Assembly: GCF_900111165.1 (NCBI RefSeq)
Contig: NZ_FOGH01000003.1
Span: 62,001-126,000 of the forward strand
Direction of reading: 5' to 3'
Length of the DNA stretch: 64,000 bases
DNA from: Nitrosomonas sp. Nm51
Lineage (GTDB): Bacteria > Pseudomonadota > Gammaproteobacteria > Burkholderiales > Nitrosomonadaceae
The first letter of the stretch is position 1. Each line of letters starts with the position of its first letter. A program made the translations under genes and the position numbers. Positions 53,639 to 62,282 of the stretch are shown one piece after another. The notes beneath the pieces are model-generated. The model searched no databases. It saw nothing but the letters and a program-made list of their open reading frames with translations, and was not told where the DNA came from.

Positions 53639-53795
53639 GGAGCCGCGAATAAATAAATGTGACACCTGGGCGCATCTGGCGGGTACACTGCGGCGTTGTT
53701 CGTCGTCGCCATGGCTGTGCCATGACTCATCCTTTCGGCTTGCATTGCATCCCGCCAGATGCGCCCAGGTGTTACAGTTATTTATGAACGACTCC
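53639..53795. mobile_element. TTA-flanked MITE-like element, copy C
   Basis: About 157 bases with inverted ends. The left end starts GGAGCCGCGAATAAATAAAT and the right end is GTTACAGTTATTTATGAACG then ACTCC. The interior contains CGGCGTTGTTCGTCGTCGCC. TCA and TTA lie outside the two ends. The same family is seen at 33553 and 47724. It sits between the kinase duplication and smbP. No gene is encoded. Confidence 0.75.
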
Positions 53796-53853
53796 TTAAT
53801 GTACAATGAGCGCGGCATTTGTGTTCTCCAAATGATAGCTACAATGGCCTTGA

Positions 53854-54201
53854 CTATTCAGTTGATGTATCCAAATGTTTAATTGCTTTTCTCATATGCT
53901 CGGCTCCTTCAGCGGGCTGGTCCATGTCAGCTTTTTTAATTGCTTCTTCGATATGTTTGACTCCTTCCTTTACATGATGATATGAATTTGCATGTGCTTC
54001 TTCAGCATCCATGGCATGTTTCAAGCTTCTTTGCGCATGCTTTTTTAGAACCTCCGCATGACCATCTTCACCATGCGCCAGTGCTTGCCCTGCATGTTCC
54101 ATTGCCTCTGCCGTATGTTTCATTGCATTGTTTGCACTGACTTGAGTACTCATAAACCATGTTAAAAAACCAATGACTAAAATAGTTGATATATTTTTCA
54201 T
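53854..54201 (-). CDS. smbP: small metal-binding protein SmbP
   Basis: A 115-residue periplasmic protein. The signal peptide ends VSA-NN. The mature part is a helical repeat dense in His (MKHTAEAMEHAGQALAHGEDGHAEVLKKHAQRSLKHAMDAEEAHANSYHHVKEGVKHIEEAI), with an A-x-x-H-x-x-x-A rhythm. This matches SmbP, described from Nitrosomonas europaea as a copper- and metal-binding four-helix protein. It likely buffers copper, which ammonia oxidisers need in quantity. GAGG lies ten bases before the ATG. It is the best taxonomic marker in the window. Confidence 0.93.
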   Translation of the reverse strand: MKNISTILVIGFLTWFMSTQVSANNAMKHTAEAMEHAGQALAHGEDGHAEVLKKHAQRSLKHAMDAEEAHANSYHHVKEGVKHIEEAIKKADMDQPAEGAEHMRKAIKHLDTSTE

Positions 54202-54330
54202 GATGTAATTGCCTCTTTGCTTGTTGATAAAGAATATCTAAGAAATATATATTATTTTCTTCTGTTATGTTAAATATCACACTTCATTGATGATCCGATA
54301 GGCAGCTCCTTCTCTTGATGCCAGACCGAG

Positions 54331-55215
54331 TTAATCGATCCATTCTTCGACTGTTTTTTTCCAGTGGTCGAGTTGATCGCTAATGCGTTGAGTCAGCGTT
54401 GGATCTTCTTTTCTTAATTCTGCTTTTAACTTATCCAAATCTGCCGAGAGATTTTTCACGGTCGCTCTATCAACGCCGGAAAGGCTCACATTGCTTGTAC
54501 TAGCGCTGGCCAGGCGTTCCTGTACATACTGAAGTGTGAAACGGGCTTTATCATACTGTCCAATATTTAGAAATGATTTAGCAAGCGCCAGGTTTCCGCT
54601 AATCGCCAATATCGGGTCATCAATTTCTTCTTCATTAACGATGGCGTCCTGAAAGACTGCGGCAAGCGCATTCTGCGCCTTGCCGTAGTCTTTCCGGTCT
54701 ATATCCCGGTGCGCCGCGTCAAGACCTTTCTTGACCTCGCGCAGATCCACCGAAACAGTTATCTGCACAATACCCGCGCTGGTCTCTTTCAGCCCCAGTT
54801 CCTTTGAACGCTCGAAGATGGCCTCATAGTCGCTGCTTACGAGAACGTCATTCTCAACGGGCACATAGTGCTCCTTGATCGTGCTAATGTCATCGTAAGT
54901 CACCTTGCCGTACTTAAACGACGACTTAACCGTGAGCTCCGGTAGCTGTTCCGCTAATTCGGCTTCTACAGCCTGTGCCTTCTCAATATGATGAGCCGCA
55001 TCATCGGGAAGCTTGAGTCCAAGTGCAAACTGGGCAAGGTTAATATTCCCCATCATTTTGTGCGTAAGCGACTGGGTCCGTTCCTGTTGCAGTTCGACTG
55101 GCGTCTTTTTTTTTGCCGATTGCTTCTTTGGTTCATCCGCAGCAAAACCGGCGCCCGGCAGCATAAATGTAACCGCCAGAATTAATCCGCACACTAATAA
55201 TGTGTTTTTATTCAT
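54331..55215 (-). CDS. YfdX family protein, copy 2
   Basis: A 294-residue secreted protein with a signal peptide ending FAA-DE. The helical body (MMGNINLAQFALGLKLPDDAAHHIEKAQAVEAELAEQL) and the segment VSVDLREVKKGLDAAHRDIDRKDYGKAQNALAAVF match YfdX. It resembles the copy at 48375..49295 in layout more than in sequence. It lies 129 bases upstream of smbP on the same strand. A shared role in envelope or acid stress is inferred. Confidence 0.82.
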   Translation of the reverse strand: MNKNTLLVCGLILAVTFMLPGAGFAADEPKKQSAKKKTPVELQQERTQSLTHKMMGNINLAQFALGLKLPDDAAHHIEKAQAVEAELAEQLPELTVKSSFKYGKVTYDDISTIKEHYVPVENDVLVSSDYEAIFERSKELGLKETSAGIVQITVSVDLREVKKGLDAAHRDIDRKDYGKAQNALAAVFQDAIVNEEEIDDPILAISGNLALAKSFLNIGQYDKARFTLQYVQERLASASTSNVSLSGVDRATVKNLSADLDKLKAELRKEDPTLTQRISDQLDHWKKTVEEWID

Positions 55216-55485
55216 CGCATTGCTCCTTGTTATCGTTTATCTTTTGTTACCTTGCGTGGACATGGAGTCAATCCCGGAAGATTCGGTTAGTGCCGGATTC
55301 CCGGTGGTCAACAGGCCAGGCTGGCTTCGCAACGGTTTTTCCTAGTCTTTTCCACCGTGGCCGCGACCGCTGCCGCTGCCTGCGTCGTATCCTTATGCAC
55401 TGACGCCAGGCTGAATCTGGCTGATCCACTTGCTTGCACAATACCGCACGGACTTGTTAAATATTAAGCCACGCGGCGATAGAAC

Positions 55486-55836
55486 CTAGAGCCAGTACCC
55501 GGGAACCCAGGTCACTCCCCACCACCGGTCCGCCCAGTGGCCGGGCACCCATACCGCGCCGGCAAACGGTCGGTCGAGCCAGTAGCCGTCAGCCCAGACC
55601 CAGTCGTCATCATCCCAGTACCAGGCGCCGGGCACCCAATACACATCCTCTTCTATCTCCACCACCGGCTTCGTTTCTTTTTTTGGCGCCGGCAGGGACT
55701 TGGCAGGCTTCACCACGGTTTTCGCGGTTGATGAAGCGTCCGGATGACTTACTGTCGCTTTGGCCGCATTGCCCGCGACCGGCAGAGCGGCGGCAGCTGT
55801 AAAAAGTAACATCGCTAAAATCGGTATTTTTCTCAT
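55486..55836 (-). CDS. WxxGxW repeat protein
   Basis: A 116-residue secreted protein. GGAG lies seven bases before the ATG (MRKIPILAML), and a signal peptide ends GNA-AK. A Lys/Pro-rich linker leads to the C-terminal repeats of tryptophan and glycine: VYWVPGAWYWDDDDWVWADGYWL, then AVWVPGHWADRWWGVTWVPGYWL. The (W/Y)VPGxW pattern is the WxxGxW (YXWGXW) repeat family, secreted proteins of unknown function. Downstream of the two-component pair on the same strand. A deleted copy remains at 51751..51812. Confidence 0.88.
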   Translation of the reverse strand: MRKIPILAMLLFTAAAALPVAGNAAKATVSHPDASSTAKTVVKPAKSLPAPKKETKPVVEIEEDVYWVPGAWYWDDDDWVWADGYWLDRPFAGAVWVPGHWADRWWGVTWVPGYWL

Positions 55837-55926
55837 GGGTCTCTCCTGTTGATAACGGCCGGGGCACCACTGGCCCGGCACATGGTTAGAATAGGAAAGT
55901 AAACTGCCGCCAGCCTTGCCCGGACT

Positions 55927-57300
55927 TTACAAATTCGACAAGTTGGACGGCAGGGCAGGGAAACGGATTTCGACGCGCAGGCCCGGGTTATTGTCCGTGA
56001 GACTGAGCGTCGCGCCGTGCCGGTTGACAATGGCTTTGACGAGTGCGAGGCCTAATCCGCTGCCCTCGTCGCTGCGGCTTGCGTCGAGCCGGCTGAAGGG
56101 TTTCAGCATGCCATCATGCGCTTCGGCGGGAATACCGGGCCCGTCATCGGCCACTTGCAAAATCGATCCGCCCGTGCCGAGCCGGCAAGCGGAAAGCGTC
56201 ACCGTGCTTCCTGCAGGCGTGTGCCGATTGAAGTTCTGTAACAGATTGGTCAGCAGTTGCTTGAGCATTTGTTCGTCAGCGTGAACCGTAACGGGACTTG
56301 ATGCATCCTGGATAATTACAGCTTGCTTCCTGTCGGTAAACGCCGGTTCAAACACTGCAGCGACATCCCGTATTACTTCGCGCAAGTCTATGACAGAGAA
56401 TGCCGAACGGCTAGTAGAGGCTTCCAGTCTGGAGATGCGCAGCACCGTGTCAAAGATCGCTCCAAGATTATAGAGCGCCGCCTCCGCATCATTCAGCAGC
56501 TGCTGGCTGTCGGCCCGGTTTTCCGACGCTTCACGCACGAGAATGAATGCGCGATTGAGTGGCGAACGTAAATCGTGCGCAATAGCATGAATCGTATTTT
56601 GCGTACTCTTCATCAGCGTGGAAAGCTTTTCGAGCGATTCGTTGACCAAACGCGAGATGCGGTCGATCTGTGCGTTTCCATTGCTGATACGAACGCGTGC
56701 ACCGGTGTCGCCTTGTGCAACTTTTTCCAGGGTTGCGGCGATTCGTTCAAGCTGCTGCAGGGAGCGGCGGCTCAGCAGCCATCCGATCAGCAAGCCAACC
56801 GCTATCGTGGTTATTCCTTCAGTAATGATGGCCCACGCAAGGGTGTCGAGTTCATCCTTCATCAGCTGCGTATTTCTGCCGACGACTACATGCCTGCTTT
56901 CGAGAACCACCGCGCGCGCAAACAGCGTTTGATCCATCCCGTTTGACACCAAAGTCATCGTGCTCCGGGTAGTCAGTTTATCCGGGATGACGGCAATATT
57001 TATATTGCCGGCAAGTTTTCCGCCGCTTTCGTCAAACAATCCCACGAAGCGTTCGCCGGCAACAGCGGGATCTTCCAGTTGATTCACAACATTTGCAAGC
57101 GCAGCTGGTCCACCTTCGTCGTAGATGCGGCGCAACAGCGAGATTTCTTCAGCCAGCCGGGCCTCCAGCTTTGCAAGCGTGGTGTTGCGTACCATATGAT
57201 AAATAGATGCTCCGGCGATGAGGTACGTCAGGATGAACAGCAATCCTACAAACACCAGCATGCGGTTTGCGGAACCGAAAAATAAATCAGCGGGGCGCAT
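55927..57300 (-). CDS. sensor histidine kinase with cognate regulator
   Basis: A 457-residue membrane kinase. I start at MRPADLFFGSANR, 14 bases inside the regulator gene; a frame runs open to 57360. It has two membrane segments (about 13-35 and 155-175), a periplasmic sensor of about 120 residues (LAEEISLLRRIYDEGGPAALANVVNQLED), a HAMP domain, the H-box AIAHDLRSPLNRAF and the ATPase boxes (LLTNLLQNFNRHTPAG, ADDGPGIPAE, GSGLGLALV). The layout is that of PmrB/QseC-like OmpR-class kinases; the signal is unknown. Its duplicate is at 51876..53249. Confidence 0.95.
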   Translation of the reverse strand: MRPADLFFGSANRMLVFVGLLFILTYLIAGASIYHMVRNTTLAKLEARLAEEISLLRRIYDEGGPAALANVVNQLEDPAVAGERFVGLFDESGGKLAGNINIAVIPDKLTTRSTMTLVSNGMDQTLFARAVVLESRHVVVGRNTQLMKDELDTLAWAIITEGITTIAVGLLIGWLLSRRSLQQLERIAATLEKVAQGDTGARVRISNGNAQIDRISRLVNESLEKLSTLMKSTQNTIHAIAHDLRSPLNRAFILVREASENRADSQQLLNDAEAALYNLGAIFDTVLRISRLEASTSRSAFSVIDLREVIRDVAAVFEPAFTDRKQAVIIQDASSPVTVHADEQMLKQLLTNLLQNFNRHTPAGSTVTLSACRLGTGGSILQVADDGPGIPAEAHDGMLKPFSRLDASRSDEGSGLGLALVKAIVNRHGATLSLTDNNPGLRVEIRFPALPSNLSNL

Positions 57301-57964
57301 GAATGGAATAGCCCATATTGCGGTTCGTGTGCAACAGCGCCACATCGAACGGTTTATCAATTTTCGCGCGCAACCGGCTTATGTGTGTCTCCACGACCGT
57401 CGTTCCAGGATCAAAATTGAAGTCCCATACTTGTTCAAGCAGCATGGACTTGGTGACAATTCGTCCGGCATTGCGCATCAGTACCTCCAATACGCCAAAC
57501 TCCTTTGCCTGCAATTCAATAATAACATCCCCGCGTTGTGCAGTTCTTGACAGCAGGTCGAGTTCAAGATCGTGAACTCGCAAAATCGATGCTTCCTCTC
57601 CGCCGCCTGGGCGGCGAGAAATTGCGCCAATGCGCGCCACTAACTCAGAAAAATGAAAAGGCTTCGTCAGGTAGTCATCTCCACCCGCGTTGAGACCTTC
57701 AACACGGTCTTCGACGTTACCAAGTGCCGTAAGGAAAATCACGGGGGTCTTGTTGCCGGCGGCACGCAGCGCTTTGAGAACGGCCATACCGTCCATGCCG
57801 GGCAGCATTCGATCCAGAATAACAAGATCATAAGCAGAGTAAAGGCAGTAAGCCAGCACCTCGCGACCATCTGCGACGCAGTCTACCGTATGTCCTTCCG
57901 CAGTCAGGCCTTTTCTTACATACTGAGTCACCCTGGCATCATCTTCGGCGACGAGAATTTTCAT
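57287..57964 (-). CDS. OmpR-family response regulator
   Basis: A 225-residue DNA-binding regulator. The receiver domain (1-115) has the pocket AEDDARV, the phospho-acceptor Asp in LVILDRMLPGMDG (about residue 51), T in FLTALG and K in YLTKPF. The winged-helix domain (about 130-222) holds LQAKEFGVLEVLMRNAGRIVTKSMLLEQVWD and VVETHISRLRAKID, then GYSI. It overlaps the kinase start by 14 bases, so the pair is coupled. Likely targets include the WxxGxW gene just downstream, by position only. Confidence 0.96.
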   Translation of the reverse strand: MKILVAEDDARVTQYVRKGLTAEGHTVDCVADGREVLAYCLYSAYDLVILDRMLPGMDGMAVLKALRAAGNKTPVIFLTALGNVEDRVEGLNAGGDDYLTKPFHFSELVARIGAISRRPGGGEEASILRVHDLELDLLSRTAQRGDVIIELQAKEFGVLEVLMRNAGRIVTKSMLLEQVWDFNFDPGTTVVETHISRLRAKIDKPFDVALLHTNRNMGYSIHAPR

Positions 57965-58207
57965 GATCTTGACATCCTGGTTGGTTAGCTTCCGGCTAGC
58001 ATATCAATGCAATGGCAGCTGTTATCCCGATGACCATTCGCGTTCCAATTATTCAGACTGATATTACGATTTTCAATTATTGATCCAATGTGCAGCACTT
58101 ACTTGCAACTGAAAATTCTATTGAACTGACGCCAGCTGCTGTCTGATGCATTATAATGTCTAAGAGGGTATTGATCGAGGAGAGTCTGTCGGAATTTATT
58201 TTTAGAT

Positions 58208-59584
58208 TTAAACCGTTGCCGGATCGTGTTTTGCGGCCTGTTGTCCGCGGATCACGTTGACGCGGGTCAAAATCAACAAACCAATAATGAAATAACTGCC
58301 GGTAATCAGCATTGCAAGCCGGTGATCGCCTTGTGAAATCCAGCTGACCCAGCCATAGGTGAGCGGCCCCAGTATGGAAGACAGTTTGACAGCCAGTCCC
58401 CAGAGCCCGAAAAATTCGGCACGGCGGGAGACCGGGCTGAACAAGCCTACCAGGGCGCGTCCGGCGGACTGGGATGCGCCCAGGCACAGCCCGGCAAGAT
58501 TGGCCGCCGTCCAGAACATCACACGCTCTTCGGCGAGCCATACCAGCAATATCATAATAATCCAGCCGGTAAGCGTCAGCCCGATGGTCAGTAAGTGACC
58601 GAGTCTGTCTTGAATATGGCCGAAGGCAAATGCACCCAGTGCCGCGGTGATGTTGACCAGTAAAATAAGCAACAGCGTTTCCTGTGTATTGAATCCCATG
58701 GCCTGTTGCGCATAAATTGCGGCCAGCGCAATAACGGTTTGAATACCGGCCTGGTAAAATACCAGACATACCAGAAAGCGCATTAAATCCCGGTAATCGC
58801 GTACATGTCTTAATGTGTCTGTCAACCGCGAAAACGATTCATGAACGATCCGCCGCCCATGCCGGTGCGGCTGTGGCTGCGCGCGTTCTTCGAGGAAGAG
58901 AAATGTCGGCAGGCTGGCAATAGCGAAAATAACGGCTGTGATTATCATCGTGACCGGAACGTACTGACTGGTTTCGTGACCTTGCGCCTGAGCCCAGGTA
59001 ACGTATGCAAGACAGCATCCCAGTGTAAACAGCCCGCCCAGATAACCCAGACCCCAGCCCCAGCCGGATACCTTGCCAATCGATTCGTTTTTTGCCAGTT
59101 CCGGCAGGAACGCAGCAATCAGGTTTTCACCGCTGCCGAAAAAGAAATTGGTCAGAATAATCAACGTGACGGCCAGCCATAAATCACCTGGTCCGGCAAG
59201 ACAGAGCAGGGCGGTAAATACCACACAGCCGACTGTCGTGATGAGCAGTAGCGGTTTTTTCACAGCGTACGCGTCGGCATAGGCGCCCAGTGCAGGCGCG
59301 CTCAGCATAATGAGCAGATATGAAACAGCGAGCGATGCCGTCCATGCAAACGTACCCCAGTCTTCATTGTTTGCAATAACCGAGACAAAATAAGCGTTAA
59401 AAATTGCGGTAATCACGACAGTGGTGTAACCCGAATTGGCGAAATCATACATCGCCCACGACCAGATCTCACGCCCGGAGACGCCTTCGGTGAAGTGGGG
59501 TGATTGCGGTTTGTTTTTCAAGCGTATGTTGTTTGGTTCGTCGTAATCCAAGCGGATACTCTGCCAGCCAGTGTTTAACTGCAA
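58208..59584 (-). CDS. UMF1-family MFS transporter
   Basis: A protein of about 458 residues with 11-12 membrane segments. REIWSWAMYDFANSGYTTVVITAIF near the N-terminus is the signature of the UMF1 (Atg22-like) branch of the major facilitator superfamily. FFGSGENLIAAFLPELAKNESIGKVSGWGWGLGYLGGLFTL supports it. The start codon is uncertain: the first possible codon is TTG (59584), and no ATG lies before the WSWAMYDF core. Solutes of bacterial members are not established. It is transcribed alone, leftward. Confidence 0.88.
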   Translation of the reverse strand: MQLNTGWQSIRLDYDEPNNIRLKNKPQSPHFTEGVSGREIWSWAMYDFANSGYTTVVITAIFNAYFVSVIANNEDWGTFAWTASLAVSYLLIMLSAPALGAYADAYAVKKPLLLITTVGCVVFTALLCLAGPGDLWLAVTLIILTNFFFGSGENLIAAFLPELAKNESIGKVSGWGWGLGYLGGLFTLGCCLAYVTWAQAQGHETSQYVPVTMIITAVIFAIASLPTFLFLEERAQPQPHRHGRRIVHESFSRLTDTLRHVRDYRDLMRFLVCLVFYQAGIQTVIALAAIYAQQAMGFNTQETLLLILLVNITAALGAFAFGHIQDRLGHLLTIGLTLTGWIIMILLVWLAEERVMFWTAANLAGLCLGASQSAGRALVGLFSPVSRRAEFFGLWGLAVKLSSILGPLTYGWVSWISQGDHRLAMLITGSYFIIGLLILTRVNVIRGQQAAKHDPATV

Positions 59585-59733
59585 AAATTATGTGTATTAT
59601 TTTTCAGATCAGCCAATTGTTTTGTAATGAAATATTCTTTAAAAAGTATATGTCGAATTAATGCAATTAAACACCAGATAATGATGAGCACCGTTCCCGC
59701 TACTGTCAATGATAAATTAATTGCGTTCTTCAT
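59575..59733 (-). CDS. possible small membrane protein
   Basis: A 52-residue frame starting MKNAINLSLTVAG, with one clear membrane segment (LTVAGTVLIIIWCLIALIRHIL) and a charged tail. It overlaps the possible start of the transporter gene by ten bases. No family is recognised and no strong ribosome-binding site is seen, so it may be chance. Confidence 0.3.
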   Translation of the reverse strand: MKNAINLSLTVAGTVLIIIWCLIALIRHILFKEYFITKQLADLKNNTHNFCS

Positions 59734-59908
59734 GGCTTTGTTGATGACATATTTGACTATTATTTTATACAGATTGCAGGGCGCAGAAATGTAACACGTC
59801 ATCGCAAACATTGCGCCGGCCATTTCCGGGCAGGGAAAAGCATGCAAAAAAGGATCAACATTGCATTCGGGATTTGCTGCAACACAGGTTACAGATTGAG
59901 AGCGGAGA

Positions 59909-60250
59909 TTATTTTGTCAGCTCATTCCGTACTTGGTCCGCTTCAGCGTTGATCCGGTTAATTTCGTCCTGTAACCGGGACTGCGCCTGATTTGCCGTGT
60001 TGGTAATGCGTTCATTATCAGCATTGGCTTCTTTAACCATGCAGGCGTGGTATTCCAAAGCGCGGTCCTGCCAGGCGTTAATCGCATCAATGCTGCGGTT
60101 GAAGTTTTCGATATTGGTTTTGTCAATAACGGGCGGTTCCGGCTCTGCGCCACAATGTGCGGGTGTCCAGTTGCCGTTGACTAGCGTGCCGGCATTGCCG
60201 GAAGCCTGCGTCAGTATCAATACGGCCAGGATTGCAATGATCTGTTTCAT
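59909..60250 (-). CDS. small secreted protein of unknown function
   Basis: A 113-residue protein with a signal peptide (MKQIIAILAVLILTQASGNAG). The mature part has two cysteines (AHCGAEPEPP and YHACMVKEA) that could form a disulfide. A long charged helix follows (KEANADNERITNTANQAQSRLQDEINRINAEADQVRNELTK), likely a coiled coil. Related small secreted proteins occur in Nitrosomonas-like genomes; I cannot name the family. It is alone and leftward, 325 bases upstream of the UMF1 gene. Confidence 0.75.
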   Translation of the reverse strand: MKQIIAILAVLILTQASGNAGTLVNGNWTPAHCGAEPEPPVIDKTNIENFNRSIDAINAWQDRALEYHACMVKEANADNERITNTANQAQSRLQDEINRINAEADQVRNELTK

Positions 60251-60623
60251 ATGTCTTTGTCTCCGCTGGGAAAATGAAAAGCCTGAGACCGTATGGGTCT
60301 AAACAGCCCAAGCCATCCGGCGCACATAAAAATCAATGCGTACCGGCGTTGTACATCAGCAATGCTTTTGAATACGGCTAAAAAGTATCGAGCTGGTGTT
60401 TTATGATTACAATGGTCACAAGCAATTGTAATGATTGATCATCACGTACTGCAATATGCGAAACCCGACAATGTTTCAATCACAGAGTAATTGACTGCAA
60501 ACAGGGTAAAAGCCGTTGGTATTGTATAAATTTTAATCATTGAACAACAAGTCGACAGCTAAGCGAACAATCAACTACAATCGTATTATCATTGAACGAA
60601 ATGAATGAGTATTAATATCAAAT
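60251..60623. other. divergent intergenic region, no gene seen
   Basis: About 370 AT-rich bases between the leftward secreted-protein gene and the rightward SEC-C gene. It should hold both promoters; no individual element is clear. Confidence 0.4.
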
Positions 60624-62015
60624 ATGTCTCCAAAAGTAGGAAGAAACGATCCTTGCCCCTGTGGAAGTGGTAAGAAGTATAAAAAATGCTGTGCAAACGT
60701 AGACGCTGACGCTGAAGTGGATACACAGGAACGAAAAAGTTTCGATGGCGCCGTGCCCCGGGCGCTTGACTGGTTAACGAACAAGCATCGCCGGGCTGTC
60801 AAAACAGCGCTCGAAGAATTACTGTTTGACAACTTATCCGAAGATGAATATAACGCATTGTCAGCACTCGACCAGGCAACCTGGCAGAGTATTCACATTA
60901 ATGCAACCGAATGGCTGCTTGCCGAAGGGTATATAACGGTCAAAGATGAACATAAACGTGTTTCCGAATATCTGCTTGGACCAGGTGGACCGTTATTTAC
61001 CGTTGATCAGCGCAACTGGATAGCGCAGCTGGGTGAACGTCCTTTGCGTCTGTATGAAGTGACTGACGTTATTGCCGGCCAGCAAATGACATTATGCGAC
61101 GTGCTGGATTCGAAAGCGCAGCCAGTTACCGTACATGAAAAAGCCGGCAGTGATTCTGTATTACTCGGTCAATATGTTGGTTTTCGGATCATGGAAGTCG
61201 GCGGCCATTATGAACTTTCTGGTGCGACTTACCCTTTCTCTTTGTTAAAGTCCCAGGAAGTTGCAGAACAGCTGCATGCCGTCAAAAAACAGTTCGGCCG
61301 GAAACGAAAAGGGTTGCAGGAGTCAATCAGTACAATCATCCTGCGCAAATGGCTCGAGCAGTTTTATGCTCCGATGCCAATGCCCGCCATAAGAGACGTC
61401 TTTTCTGGCGAATCCATGCTATTGATCACGGATTATTACAATGTAAATAACTGGGATGCGCTGGCCAGCGCACTAAAAACACAAACGGATGTGGATGGCA
61501 GCCGCGAAACAGGCTGGAACCGTTTGATGGATTGTGAAAATGGACAAACCCGTTCACTAGCATCTATCAATATCGAGACGAGTCCTGACAGGATTTCATT
61601 GTTTTATAGAGCGCAAAGTTATGCCGACAAAGGCCGCCCCTGGTTTGAAGCGTTGGCGGGCAATGCTGTGAAGTTTATTTCGCGCGAAATAACCGATCCC
61701 ATCGGCGCCATGAAGAATAGGCAGAAACAGGAAAAAACTAAGCCGCTACCGGCTGATCCGGATATTTCTCCGGAAATCCATACACAGGTTATCGAACAGA
61801 CTTACCACCGCATGTATGCCAGCTGGGCTGATGAAGTTATTCCCAGGCTTGACGGCAAAACGCCACGGCAAGCGATCAAAACGCCTGCCGGTCTGGAACG
61901 GGTAAAAGGATTGCTGCGTATGTATGAAGCCCGGGAGAAAGAACAGGCCGCACAGGAAGGAAGAAAAGCAGTTTCATTTGCTTTTCTTTGGAAGTCGCTG
62001 GATATTTCGCCCTAA
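60624..62015 (+). CDS. SEC-C metal-binding domain protein
   Basis: A 463-residue soluble protein. The N-terminal 25 residues are a SEC-C zinc motif ([19 protein letters not shown]), with Cys-x-Cys-x8-Cys-Cys. The remaining 430 residues are unrelated to SecA and I do not recognise them. They include [56 protein letters not shown] and, near the end, [34 protein letters not shown]. That end piece resembles the C-terminal region of plant-type SEC-C and antitoxin-like proteins. The SEC-C motif may dock the protein to ribosomes or to SecB-like partners. Not part of an obvious operon. Confidence 0.85.
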   Translation: MSPKVGRNDPCPCGSGKKYKKCCANVDADAEVDTQERKSFDGAVPRALDWLTNKHRRAVKTALEELLFDNLSEDEYNALSALDQATWQSIHINATEWLLAEGYITVKDEHKRVSEYLLGPGGPLFTVDQRNWIAQLGERPLRLYEVTDVIAGQQMTLCDVLDSKAQPVTVHEKAGSDSVLLGQYVGFRIMEVGGHYELSGATYPFSLLKSQEVAEQLHAVKKQFGRKRKGLQESISTIILRKWLEQFYAPMPMPAIRDVFSGESMLLITDYYNVNNWDALASALKTQTDVDGSRETGWNRLMDCENGQTRSLASINIETSPDRISLFYRAQSYADKGRPWFEALAGNAVKFISREITDPIGAMKNRQKQEKTKPLPADPDISPEIHTQVIEQTYHRMYASWADEVIPRLDGKTPRQAIKTPAGLERVKGLLRMYEAREKEQAAQEGRKAVSFAFLWKSLDISP

Positions 62016-62282
62016 CGTTCATTGCGGCAGACACCACCCCTGATCTTGAAAAAACGCTAAGATGAAAGGTGTCCGAGAGAGGGCGCACATTTTTTTGGTG
62101 ATTTGATTGCGTACGCCAGCGCGGCCCGCCGAACTGATCCGGACCCCGGGCTGCTTCAAACGAAAAAAGGCGCGTTTATTATATGCATTAACACCGCTTT
62201 TCATGCCTGGCCCGAGTGACATTTCAGAGACTAAACATTGAATGGATGATGCGGAAACTTAAAAAAATAGCAATGGGGCAGC

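Larger units (their letters stand above)
55470..57381. repeat. segmental duplication, longer copy
   Basis: The fuller copy of the repeat shared with 51737..53330. It contains the intact WxxGxW gene, the kinase gene and the 3' end of the response regulator. Identity begins at CACGCGGCGATAGAACC and ends within the regulator's final codons. Because this copy is complete and continuous with the regulator, it is the more likely parent. Confidence 0.9.
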
